From the NCBI GenBank assembly GCA_027575765.1, contig JANBPT010000950.1:1-18278 (forward strand): 18,278 bases of DNA, in the 5' to 3' direction. Made by a program: the position numbers and the translations under genes. Numbering within the stretch: the first letter of the stretch is position 1; each line of letters starts with the position of its first letter. The DNA comes from Tieghemiomyces parasiticus. Its lineage: Eukaryota > Kickxellomycota > Dimargaritomycetes > Dimargaritales > Dimargaritaceae. Below, in pieces: positions 1-9,645 of the stretch. The notes beneath the pieces are model-generated. The model ran no database searches, was not told the DNA's origin, and saw only the letters and a list, made by a program, of their open reading frames with translations.

Positions 1-1290
1 AGCTAACAAATGAGAGGGAATTCGGAAACCATGGCAACCCCAAGTGTACCGTCAGTGTGAGCGATGGGAAGCGGAAGTCTCATTGGCTTTGACGGGGCAG
101 TGCCTGGTATCTGTTCCCCACTTGAGTGCCTCCGGGGTCACTAGCGGTGGGAGGTTAGTATATGCGTTAATGTCGCGGTTTATCTGGCCGGCGCCGTGTG
201 TTTACCTACGTTGGCCCGGTGGGCGGCTTAGGAGAGGACCGACACAGAGGGATGGCCAGTTGCCGGATGATTAAACCAGCACGGCTTGATAAGGAATATT
301 TAGCCCAGCTTCCAACCGCGATAACCATAAGATGGTGGCGGAATCAACCAGGCTGTAGTCAGTAGGTCATTCCACTTCACGGTCAACGTTTCCATTCCCG
401 GTTACCAAGGCAATTTGGAACCTCTATCGAATAAGGTGAGAGTGACATTGATTTCGGCTGAAGCAGCAACTCGATATGCCGTACGCGGTCCATCTACGTC
501 TTTACAATACCTTGCCGTCTCAATTATATTAGAGGTGTCAGAAATGCCGTAAGCGGAAGGCTCCCCAAAACGGCAGGTACGTGGCAATCGCCGTTCCGTT
601 TCTTCACGCCAACATACCCCACACTAAGAGGTTTGATGCATAAGCGCCCGCCATAGCCAACCCTCATCCCATCCATCTGTTTGGCAACGTACAAATTAAA
701 CTAATTTAGGCGAAATTAGACCACTTGATGGGCTAATCGCCGAGGTATCCGTCAGTTTGGGGCACCGCCTCACCCTCTAATCTTGCAAGCGTTTGATCAC
801 TGAGACAGTGTGAAGGCGGGAATGGCAGGTCTGGGCTGACGCATAATAATGGGATCAAGGGTAAGTATCTAGCGCACTAGCGTCGTTGCATTAAGTGCAC
901 TAAACGAATGGATCTAGGTGATTACTTTCTTCTGGTTATCATTCACTTCAGTGGACGAGATTGGTAAGGGCGGAGTGTAGTGCCTTCCTGATGACGACCT
1001 ATTAGTATAGGCCCCAAAAGGATTTTCCGTTTTGAGAGTTCACTAACATCTACCCTTCCTCTTCCCTTTCCAGCCTTTCAAAGGTGCCCAGATGAGGTGC
1101 AGGATGTGTGTATGTGTGCGTGTGTGTGTGTAGAGGGTAACGATTCCGGCCTGCCAGACCCTGTTTTGACATAATGAATTTGCCCAATTTCGGGCTAGGG
1201 CGAATCTCTTCCAGCCTTTCCCTATCTCCTTTCTGAGTTTTTTGATAACCCTTGGGGAAGGGACGTCTATTAAGGTGTCTGCAGGTCTCT
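1..1290. other. Intergenic region, no supported gene
   Basis: I see no convincing coding region here. The open frames are short, mostly lack an ATG start, and match no family I know. The region holds a GT-rich dinucleotide tract (about 1104-1132, interrupted by A and C). It also holds an isolated consensus-like splice donor at 861 (AGG followed by GTAAGT), with no matching exon structure that I could build. The last 200 bases lead into the TATA box of the downstream FYR-domain gene. Confidence 0.5.
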
Positions 1291-1292
1291 GG

Positions 1293-1300
1293 TATATAAA
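1293..1300 (+). promoter_or_regulatory. TATA box of the FYR-domain gene
   Basis: TATATAAA lies 339 bases before the proposed start codon. Transcription would be expected to start about 30 bases downstream, near 1325-1335. From there to 1463 the sequence contains no ATG and is pyrimidine-rich, which fits a 5' untranslated leader. Promoter function is inferred from the motif and context. Confidence 0.5.
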
Positions 1301-1463
1301 GTAGGCATACTGTCCCTGCAGAGTAGTGGTCATCATTAAGTTGCCATTTTAGTCTTCACCGCCCCCCCTGATTACCCTACCTCTTAGCCGTCTCTTCTAC
1401 AATTACCTGTATCTTTTCATCAAGCTTAGTTGGTAATTTTCTTGACCTTTATCCACATTGCAA

Positions 1464-1627
1464 GTAAGTTACATGCCCTCTCTTGAGCTTTTTAAAAGAA
1501 GATTACAAGCCTATAGTGCTTACATTCCTCACAGCATTACAATCCAAGGGGATTCTAAAGTAACTTGGTACCACATGCCAACTAATCAAATAACTATTTT
1601 TTCTATCCATGAATATTTTTTTGCCAG
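1464..1627 (+). other. Probable intron in the 5' leader of the FYR-domain gene
   Basis: A GTAAGT donor at 1464 is followed by a branch-site-like ACTAATC near 1581, a T-rich tract, and an acceptor CCAG ending at 1627. These are the same signals used by the seven coding introns downstream. Removing it joins an ATG-free leader to CCTCCCCCACC directly before the ATG at 1639. It also removes the upstream in-frame ATG at 1609, which would otherwise add ten residues. RNA evidence would settle this. Confidence 0.5.
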
Positions 1628-1638
1628 CCTCCCCCACC

Positions 1639-3289
1639 ATGACTATCCACATCGACATCACCGTCTCCTATGATGACAGCTCTGACACCTGCTCAGACTA
1701 TCAAGAATACTCTGGTAGCCCCAACAACACCTACTCAGACTCTGGGGTAAGTGAATATGGAGAAGAACAGGCACACCAGATGCGCCAAGTAAGTAACCAT
1801 CCACTTGAATTAAGGTTCCAATTCAGGCTGGATTACTTGGCTAGATCAATACGTAGGGGATATCAGGACTAACCACTTGAATTACCCCTCAAACATTGTC
1901 TTACCTTTGGGTCCCTTGCAGGCTATAGATTACATTGACACTGTCCATAACACCATGTTTATTTCAGGGTAAGTAGTCAAAAGGCCAATGTAGTGATATC
2001 CTATGGACGATATGTCAGGTACCTGATGTTGATTAGCCTTACTATCATCTAACATCGGCTTTTAATTACATAACTACTCACCCAACCAACAATTGTTCAT
2101 AGTCAGGACCTCAGTGATGATGATGATGATGATGATGACACTACCTATGGGGGAGTGTCCACAAAACAGAGCCGCAATACAGGGGTAAGTATCTCCCACT
2201 AGACCAACCAATCACTCTAAGTCATGATTGACGAAAAATCCTAGACTAACCATCACTTATCACTACGCTTTGACACTACAGTCCAGGATCAATATCAGCG
2301 ACCTTAATGACGCAGAATCGGTAAGTTAGCAACCGACCTGGCGCATATCCATAACTGACATACTAGCCATAGTTTATCAGAAAACTTGTTTTTAACCCAT
2401 CTTAAATAACCATACACCTCTATCACGACAATTCCGACTGTGCAGACCTATGAGAAAGATGTCTATGGACAATTGGTACTTCCATTGTACACTTGGCAGG
2501 GCCAGAGATGTATTGTGGTTGAAAGTCTAGGTAAGTCGAATCTGCATTTACAAACCACACTTTTAACGCAATCTATAAGTGTAAATACTAACCCACTTTG
2601 CTCGTTCACTCCCTCTTTTATCCAAACCAGGGCAAATTTTCAACCACAAGAACACTGTCAACACAAAATATATCTATCCACTCTATTTTAAGTCCTACAC
2701 AGTATTCCCCAATATTGATCAAGCTGGAGAGCCTCACATCGACGACATCAGATATTACAGCTATGTCAACTGGAATGGCCACGATGTCCAGGTAAGTGCA
2801 ACCGGCCCTTTAAATACTGTGGTATTGAAAAGGTAGGGAGGGTTGGGGCCTTATCTAATCTCAGCTGCCAGGTAATGTCTGACCTTTAATTAACCCCACA
2901 CCTCCCCCTGCCCATCTTGATGTCACCAACCTCCCATCCTGTCAGTTTGAGATTTATGTGGGTGACGAGACTGAACCCAGATTTGTAGGGGCATCCCCCA
3001 GTGGTCCCTGGAATCAACTTGGTAGTCACCTGGCTCAGTGCCATGTACTTGGCCTCACTAATTGTAGTGGCCCCAGTATGTTTGGTTTTAAGGACCCTAG
3101 GATTGTACGGGCCATTCAGGTAAGTAATACATAGTTTGGTTGACAAGTTGTGGAACAAGGGGTAGGATCCACATACTAATCAACTAGTCATCACTTGCCT
3201 GCACCATTTTCACTTTACGAACCCTTTTCTCATAGGAACTTGATGGTGTCAGTGACTGTACACGCTACATTATGCGCAATATTGTCTAG
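1639..3289 (+). CDS. FYR-domain (FYRN+FYRC) protein, TBRG1-like, eight exons
   Basis: Reconstructed from splice sites. Exons: 1639-1788 (or ending at 1746), 1922-1968, 2103-2184, 2282-2320, 2446-2530, 2631-2791, 2946-3119 and 3236-3289 (stop TAG). All junctions keep one reading frame, giving 263 residues (249 with the shorter first exon). Every donor is GTAAGT, and most introns carry CTAAC or CTAAT branch sites. The N-terminal part (1-106) is acidic, Ser/Asp-rich and probably disordered, with eight Asp at 71-78. Residues 107-263 resemble the FYR module: LPLYTW and VESLGQIF lead into IYPLYFKS at 149-156 (FYRN). MFGFKDPRIVRAIQ, then a Cys at 254 and Tyr at 257, close the FYRC domain. FYR domains occur in nuclear chromatin proteins (TBRG1, MLL/KMT2 family), so a nuclear, chromatin-linked role is inferred. 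No SET, PHD or other catalytic domain is visible. Family assignment is from recognised motifs, not a search. An alternative start at 1609 is less likely because it falls in the probable leader intron. Confidence 0.82.
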
Positions 3290-4572
3290 ACAATGTACAT
3301 TTATCGATTAGACACCCGCTGGATATCACATTTTCAATCACATACACACATGTCACTTGATCATAAATATTAATTGGCAAATCAATGTTAAATCTTGAAT
3401 ATTGACTGTAGCTTAACCAGGAGGGAAACAGGTGGATATTTATACGCAAGAAGAGGTTGGTCAAAATGCAAGAAGCGACATATTGTAAGTGATAAAGATC
3501 TTCAATCCGCAGATGAAGGTATAAAGTGCTATTTTGGTGGGTGGCTAATTATACTGATCATTTACACGGGTTGTGGGAACAGATGGTGAGGTATTGGGAT
3601 GCATTGTTCTGCATGGATGTCTTCTCTAAGCTTTGATGGGTACCATGGTTCACATTGTTTTGAACTCCATACATAAGCTACAACAGCTGCGGCTAAAACG
3701 GGTTACACTACTTCCTTAGCCCATCGTTGCTGATGGGTGGCGTCAACGTCGTGTTTTTATTGTAGTGATCATATGTGTAAATACTAGACCTACTTTATAT
3801 CTATTTATGTCTTCCATTTATTCAATGTAGTTCTTTTTTTGCATTTTTTTGCCTACTAGCATCCTGCCTAGTATTAGCATGGGTATACCTCGGTATCCAC
3901 ATTGTATGTACCGTAATATAGATAATCCCTATACCCCAAGTCCATGTCGTAGAACCCCAAAACTGCTGACTGCAGCACTTTATCGAGCTAGCTACTTCAA
4001 TGTCGGCAGTCAAGCGCTCCAACAGCGTTGTCAGCTGCATACCGTCGTGTCTACCGACACATGTCCGTCCACTTTTAAAATCAAACAGTGGCTGGTGGCC
4101 GTTGCTGCCCATATACCCATCTCCATAGTACCAAAAAATACGCCGCCTCCAACAGCAGTGGTATCAGGTAGAGTAGGGATCCAGCGTCCGTATATTCGGC
4201 CCAAATTAGGCTGCCCACTTATTGGTAACGTGTCGTCAGCCGTAATAATAGCGTATACTAACTAGGAGGTAACGGGCAGACCCGGCTACAGCAAGACCAC
4301 GCCATGCCCGCGCCAGATGTTTCCAATGAGCGCGCCCTTCCACAGTCATTACTTACCGTCGCACCGACCGACGCGTTTCCCTTTTTACGGTGCAACTAAG
4401 GTGTGAGTCAACGGCTTGAATTTTTTTTGGAGGGGGCCAATCACTGTGCGGGTGGTGTCGTATAGGAGGAAAGGCGGTAGCTACTTTAAAGCTGTGCCTG
4501 ACCTCAACGTTGGGGAGTGGATAAATTCTTCTACCTTCCCGTAGATCCCAGTCGCCTCGACACTCGCGCTAA
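3290..4572. other. Intergenic region between the FYR-domain gene and IleRS
   Basis: AT-rich to about 4150, then more mixed. It must hold the 3' end of the FYR-domain gene and the promoter of the synthetase. A weak AT-rich stretch at about 3360-3375 (cataaatatt) could serve 3'-end formation. The longest open frame (3849-4265) begins with TTG and has an unremarkable composition, so I do not call it. I saw no clear TATA box for the synthetase; a T-tract near 4420 and a pyrimidine-rich leader near 4530-4590 are the only landmarks. Confidence 0.5.
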
Positions 4573-4713
4573 CCGTCGCCACCTTTCTGTGTAAGCTGGA
4601 TTCCTTCGACTAATCAGCAATTGTACGGCCGACCTCCATTTTCGCATTCGTTCTTGCCAATCACTGTCACAGTCAGTTCCTACCCATCTCAACCTTTACG
4701 CCTCCCCAATACC

Positions 4714-7700
4714 ATGGCCGACGCTCCGAATCCCGGTCACTTCTCCTTCCCGGGCGCCGAGCAGAAGGTTCTCGAGTTCTGGCGGGAGATCGACGCTTTC
4801 AATACCTCTGTCAAGCTGTCGGAAGGTCGCAAACCCTTTACTTTCTACGATGGCCCCCCGTTTGCCACGGGCCTACCCCACTATGGCCATCTGCTGGCTG
4901 GTACCGTCAAGGATGTGGTTACCCGGTTCGCCCACCAGACTGGCCACTACGTGGAACGTCGCTTCGGCTGGGACTGCCATGGTCTGCCTGTCGAGCACAT
5001 TATTGACAAAAAGCTGAACATTAAGGGCCGTGATGACGTGATGCGCCTGGGCATCGGGAAATACAACGACGAGTGCCGCGCCGTGGTTATGAAGTACTCA
5101 TCCGAGTGGCGTACCACCGTGGAACGGCTGGGCCGGTGGATCGACTTTGACAATGACTACAAGACCCTCGACGTGACGTTTATGGAGAGCGTGTGGTGGG
5201 CCTTCGGGCAGCTCCACGGCAAGGGCCAGGTATATCGCGGTCTGCGTGTCATGCCCTTCTCCACTGGGCTCAACACGCCGCTCGCCAACTTTGAGGCCTC
5301 CCAGAACTACAAGGACGTAGTCGATCCGGCCATCACCGTGGCCTTCCCCCTCATTGATGACCCAGAAGTGCAGCTGCTGGCCTGGACCACTACCCCGTGG
5401 ACCCTGCCGAGTAATCTGGCCTTGTGCGTCAACCCGGACTTCGAGTACATCAAGATCCGCGACGGCGAGACGGGTCAGATTTACGTTCTCCTTGAGGCCC
5501 GATTGGACGTGCTTTACAAGAACCCCAAGAAGGCTGCCTTCGAGATTTTGGGTCGGTTCCGCGGGAGCGACATGCGTGGGTGGCAGTACCGCCCCCTCTT
5601 TGATTACTTCGCGCCGCAGTTTCAGGACCGTGCCTTCCGCGTGCTCAACGATCGCTACGTGACCAGCGACAGCGGTACGGGAATTGTTCACCAGGCCCCG
5701 GGCTTCGGCGAAGATGACCACCGCGTCTGTACCGAGGCTGAGGTCATCAGTCCTGACGGTGATCTCCCCTGCCCCGTCGACGACAGCGGCCGGCTGACCG
5801 CTGAGGTGTCCGACTTCGCCGGGCAATATATCAAGGACGCGGACAAGGACATCATGAAGCACCTCAAGAAAATCGGCCGACTAGTCCGTCAGACCCAGGT
5901 CAGCCACAGCTACCCGTTCTGCTGGCGCTCCGACACCCCTCTGGTGTACAAGGCCGTGCCGTCCTGGTTCGTACGTGTCAAGAACATCACTGAACGCCTC
6001 CTGGCCAACAACCGGACCACCCGCTGGGTTCCGGACTTTGTACAAGAGAAGCGGTTTGGTAACTGGCTGGCCGCGGCGCGGGACTGGAACATTTCCCGCA
6101 ATCGGTACTGGGGGACCCCCATTCCCCTTTGGGTCAGCGACGACTATGAGGAGGTGGTGTGCGTCGGCTCTGTGGCCGAGTTGGAAGAACTGACGGGCAC
6201 CATGGGCATCAACGACCTTCATCGCGACAAGATTGACCACCTGACTATCCCGTCGCGCACGGGTCGCGGGGTACTGCGCCGAGTGGACGAGGTCTTTGAC
6301 TGCTGGTTTGAAAGCGGCAGCATGCCCTACGCCCAGAAGCACTACCCGTTTGAGAACAAGGCCCAGTTCGAGTCCACCTTCCCGGCTGACTTTGTATCGG
6401 AAGGTATCGATCAGACCCGTGGCTGGTTCTATACCCTCCTGGTGTTGTCCACCCACCTGTTCGACTGCGCGCCCTTCAAGAACTTGATCGCCAGCGGTCT
6501 GGTCCTAGCGGCCGACGGCAAGAAGATGAGTAAGCGCCTGCAGAACTATCCCGATCCGATGGATGTCATTGGTCGCTACGGCGCCGATGCTGTCCGCATG
6601 TACCTTATCAACTCCCCTGTAGTCCGGGCTGAGACCCTCAAGTTCAAGGAGGAGGGTGTCAAAGAAATCCTGTCGCGCGTGTTTTTGCCCTGGTACAACG
6701 CCCACCGCTTCTTTGAGACCCAGGTGGCCGTGTTCCGCGCCGCCACGGGCGAGGACTTTGTGTACAACCCGCATGAGGAAAAGTCGGCTAACATCATGGA
6801 CCGCTGGGTGCTGGCGTCGTGCCAGAGCCTGATCCGGTTCGTGCGCCAGGAGATGGAGGCCTACCGCCTCTATACGGTGGTACCCCGTCTGCTGGGCATG
6901 GTGGACGAGCTGACCAACTGGTACGTTCGCTTCAACCGCCGCCGCCTCAAGGGCGAGACCGGTGTAGCCGACTGCCGCATGGCACTCAACACTCTGTTCG
7001 AGGTGCTTTTCACCTTGTGCCGGACCATGGCACCCTTCACCCCATTCCTCACCGAAACCATCTACCAGGCCCTCAAACGCCACCTGCACGCCGACAGCTT
7101 CCCCGCGGCTGAGATGGTGAGCATTCATTTCCTCATGTTCCCGGAGGTTCGCGAGGACTACTTTGACCCGGAGATTGAGCGCGCGGTGGGCCGCATGCAG
7201 GCCGTGATCGAGCTGGGCCGTTACGTCCGCGAGAAGCGCAACATCAGCCTCAAGAACCCGCTCCAGGAGCTGGTGGTTGTCCATACCGACCCGCAGTACC
7301 TGGCTGACCTGCGCACCCTCGAGACTTACATCACGGAGGAGCTTAACGTGCGCCAGCTGGTGCTCACTGCCGATGAGGCTGCGTACGAGGTGGCCTACCG
7401 CGCCGTGGTGGACTTCCGCGTGCTGGGCCAGAAGCTCAAGAAGGACGCCATGCGCGTCAAGCGGGCCCTTCCCGCCGTCCCCTCGACCGCTGTCAAGGAG
7501 TTCCTGGTCACCCGCGAGCTGGTGGTGGACGGCGTGACTCTGGGAGGCGACGACCTCCAGGTGGTGCGCTACTACGCCGGCGCCGAGGGCGGCAAGTACG
7601 AGGCTCATACCGACAAGGACGTGCTTATCTTACTTGACGTGACCGAGTACCCGGAACTTATCCAGGAGGGGTTGGCCCGTGAAGTCATCAACCGTGTCCA

Positions 7701-7941
7701 GAAGCTACGCAAGAAGGCCGGGCTCCAGCCGATCGACCAGATCCAGATGTACTACGCCCCCGTGGCTGACCCCGCGGGGCTCATCGCCGGCATCCTGGAC
7801 AACCAGCGCGATTATCTCCTTAAGGCCCTTCGACGGCCTATCCAGCCCACCGCCGAGCGGGATCTAGCCAAGGCCGTGGTTATTGAAGAGGAGCAGGATA
7901 TCAACGGTGCCACTTTTACCTTGACTTTCACCGAGGTGTAG
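4714..7941 (+). CDS. ILS1: Isoleucyl-tRNA synthetase, cytoplasmic
   Basis: Class I aminoacyl-tRNA synthetase that activates isoleucine with ATP and charges tRNA-Ile in the cytosol. It is 1075 residues with no introns, close to the roughly 1070 of yeast Ils1. The HIGH-type motif is HYGH at 56-59, followed by GWDCHGLPVE at 85-94. The inserted editing (CP1) domain shows the Thr-rich WTTTPWTLPSN at 224-234 and GTGIVHQAPGFGEDD at 321-335; the latter carries the acidic residues expected for hydrolysing mischarged valine. DCWFESGSMPY lies at 529-539 and GIDQTRGWFY from 564. The KMSKS loop is KMSKR at 604-608, the form usual in eukaryotic enzymes. The anticodon-binding and C-terminal domains follow from about residue 690. 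The ATG at 4714 sits in ACCATGG context, and the protein then starts like the yeast enzyme (HFSFP, then EQKVLEFW), so I chose it. The frame stays open upstream to 4573 without another ATG. Third codon positions are strongly C/G-rich, unlike the flanks, suggesting high expression. The symbol is the yeast name for the orthologue. Confidence 0.97.
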   Translation: MADAPNPGHFSFPGAEQKVLEFWREIDAFNTSVKLSEGRKPFTFYDGPPFATGLPHYGHLLAGTVKDVVTRFAHQTGHYVERRFGWDCHGLPVEHIIDKKLNIKGRDDVMRLGIGKYNDECRAVVMKYSSEWRTTVERLGRWIDFDNDYKTLDVTFMESVWWAFGQLHGKGQVYRGLRVMPFSTGLNTPLANFEASQNYKDVVDPAITVAFPLIDDPEVQLLAWTTTPWTLPSNLALCVNPDFEYIKIRDGETGQIYVLLEARLDVLYKNPKKAAFEILGRFRGSDMRGWQYRPLFDYFAPQFQDRAFRVLNDRYVTSDSGTGIVHQAPGFGEDDHRVCTEAEVISPDGDLPCPVDDSGRLTAEVSDFAGQYIKDADKDIMKHLKKIGRLVRQTQVSHSYPFCWRSDTPLVYKAVPSWFVRVKNITERLLANNRTTRWVPDFVQEKRFGNWLAAARDWNISRNRYWGTPIPLWVSDDYEEVVCVGSVAELEELTGTMGINDLHRDKIDHLTIPSRTGRGVLRRVDEVFDCWFESGSMPYAQKHYPFENKAQFESTFPADFVSEGIDQTRGWFYTLLVLSTHLFDCAPFKNLIASGLVLAADGKKMSKRLQNYPDPMDVIGRYGADAVRMYLINSPVVRAETLKFKEEGVKEILSRVFLPWYNAHRFFETQVAVFRAATGEDFVYNPHEEKSANIMDRWVLASCQSLIRFVRQEMEAYRLYTVVPRLLGMVDELTNWYVRFNRRRLKGETGVADCRMALNTLFEVLFTLCRTMAPFTPFLTETIYQALKRHLHADSFPAAEMVSIHFLMFPEVREDYFDPEIERAVGRMQAVIELGRYVREKRNISLKNPLQELVVVHTDPQYLADLRTLETYITEELNVRQLVLTADEAAYEVAYRAVVDFRVLGQKLKKDAMRVKRALPAVPSTAVKEFLVTRELVVDGVTLGGDDLQVVRYYAGAEGGKYEAHTDKDVLILLDVTEYPELIQEGLAREVINRVQKLRKKAGLQPIDQIQMYYAPVADPAGLIAGILDNQRDYLLKALRRPIQPTAERDLAKAVVIEEEQDINGATFTLTFTEV

Positions 7942-9645
7942 CGGCACTTTGCATCATTCATGCTGTGAACTTATTAATTTTTAATTATAACTTTTACACG
8001 GTTCTTGTATCTCATGACCCTCTGCGATTTCAGATATCACTCATTAAACCATCGGTTTATTCGAGCCTCAGCTGCAACACATATCGTAAGTTTGCTCAAT
8101 TACGATCATAAGATGGTAAAGGGATGGTAATAGTTGCCATAAGACCGCGAAGTGGGACAGGTGGACGGAAAGGCACTTCAGGCTAGCCCTGGAGTATAGA
8201 TACGGCTCTCCCCGCAAACGCACCGCGGGTATTCAGTAGCCACTGTAAACCTTCACACAACACTTTGCTAGTGATGCACGGCATCGGCCAAGTTGTCGTG
8301 GCGGAGAATACCCACCACCGTCAGAACCGGAGGCGTAGAGGCCGCGTCCGCAGTCCATTGGATTAGATGGAATATTAGCCCAAGTGCTCGCCAACGCCCT
8401 GTCTGGCGTGAAGGGACACCATCTTTAATATACCCGGATTCTAACCTGACTTTACCCAACTCTGGAACCGAAAAACACCATACTTTGCTACACGTGTGTC
8501 CAGTATCACACCTTTGGCTACCCCCCTTCCACAACTGCTGCCGCACTCCTGCCGTGGCACAGATGTACGCCCATGTAAACTTTTGGTATGCTGCTAGCGT
8601 CTGAACTTCCATGCATATTTCGGAGGTATTGGAACCGAGGAGCCCACCGGGAGGCCTTCTGGCATACATGGTCTTCCTGATGAAAATCTCATCTCGATTT
8701 CCATCGCGAACTGTCACGTCATCATAATCAAGAAGCTAGCGGCCTTCCGACTTCAGAGGTTAACCCGGCTGGACCAGGGAGAGATCCAAAATAATAGTAT
8801 GGGCGGGACCAAGCGCCGGCAGGAAATGGAGGGACGACTAAGTGGCCGCCACATCAGATATGAAGAAGACAAGGTCCTAAAAGAATAGAAGGCAGCATCC
8901 GGATTGGGTAATGAAGGTTATGAAAAGGTGGGGCCACCATGGGGGTAGGAAGCTAGACCTTCCATTAGCCAGTGTGTAATAAGGCGCAGCCATCAAGGCT
9001 GAGTGACACTGCTTGGGACGGCAAAGGCAGTCGACTGGCCTGACTTGGGATGTGGATCAGAGGGTAGGTTTTAGGCTACGACAAGGCGGATGATCGGCAG
9101 TTATTATATATGCCTTTCACCGTCGTTATCAGATAGCGTATCATTAGAAAAAAATCGTAAGAACGTCATGTGAAAAGATTACAATAAAAGCAGGGGAGGA
9201 ACACACGGCGTAAAACAGCGAGTGGGACGGCCAAGCGATGAAAGTATAAACTGGCTAGATGTTGGGTGGATAAGCCAATTCGTAGTGAAGCTCAACGCCA
9301 TCTAGCTTGGAGCTATCGTTATCACAATTGAACCTGCTCCACGAAGGGTGGTGTAGCGCTGTCCCTGTGGGCTACTCATAAAAACAGGTGATCGTTATGC
9401 CAACCACGCCTACCATCACGTTGCAAGTCAGCTGCCTACCCCACCCCGTAAGGGTCGTGCAGAGAATAGTTGGCCGTACCCTTAGTAGTTTATTGGGCTC
9501 GCAGTTTAACTGATCGCCATATTCCACGCTCGGAGCCTAGGGTCATTGATGAAGAAATATCGGCTCGGCGTTTCTAAGGGTCATTTTAGTTGATAAGAAG
9601 ATGGGGAGGGGATGGCCGGGAGGTGTGAGAGGCCAGCACACCTGT
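7942..9645. other. Intergenic region downstream of IleRS
   Basis: The first 100 bases are AT-rich (for example ttattaatttttaattataac near 7970) and probably contain the synthetase 3' end. An isolated GTAAGT at about 8087 has no evident partner exon. An imperfect inverted repeat pairs GCTAGATG at 9254-9261 with CATCTAGC at 9299-9306, with an adjacent TTG/CAA extension. The longest open frame (8268-8717, minus) lacks an ATG at its start and has no recognisable features. No RNA gene was recognised. Confidence 0.5.

Noticed and set aside
1043..1336. Minus-strand ATG ORF of 97 codons next to the FYR-domain promoter
   Set aside because: The N-terminal half looks somewhat protein-like, but the frame crosses a GT microsatellite (Thr-His repeats) and overlaps the TATA box and transcription start of the plus-strand gene. 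There are no splice or promoter signals on its own strand.
1609..1638. Upstream in-frame ATG adding ten residues to the FYR-domain protein
   Set aside because: It lies in the T-rich 3' end of the probable leader intron, just before the CCAG acceptor, so it is likely removed by splicing.
2440..3158. Single-exon frames within the FYR-domain gene, on both strands
   Set aside because: They read through GTAAGT donors into introns, use the wrong frame, or lie antisense to exons. The spliced model explains the sequence.
3822..4265. Overlapping plus and minus frames of about 100-140 codons
   Set aside because: The plus frame starts with TTG and has a His/Tyr/Pro-rich, unstructured composition. The two strands are open together, as expected by chance.
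6505..7608. Long antisense open frame (367 codons) across the IleRS gene
   Set aside because: It is opposite a certain gene with strongly C/G-rich third positions, which removes stop codons on the other strand. The same applies to 5098-5862 and 5881-6456 (minus). No independent signals support them.
8268..8717. Minus-strand frame of 149 codons
   Set aside because: It starts with GTG, there is no motif or signal peptide, and an overlapping plus-strand frame is open too.
9028..9037. Ten-base palindrome CAGTCGACTG
   Set aside because: It is isolated and short, expected by chance in a window of this size, with no partner sites nearby.
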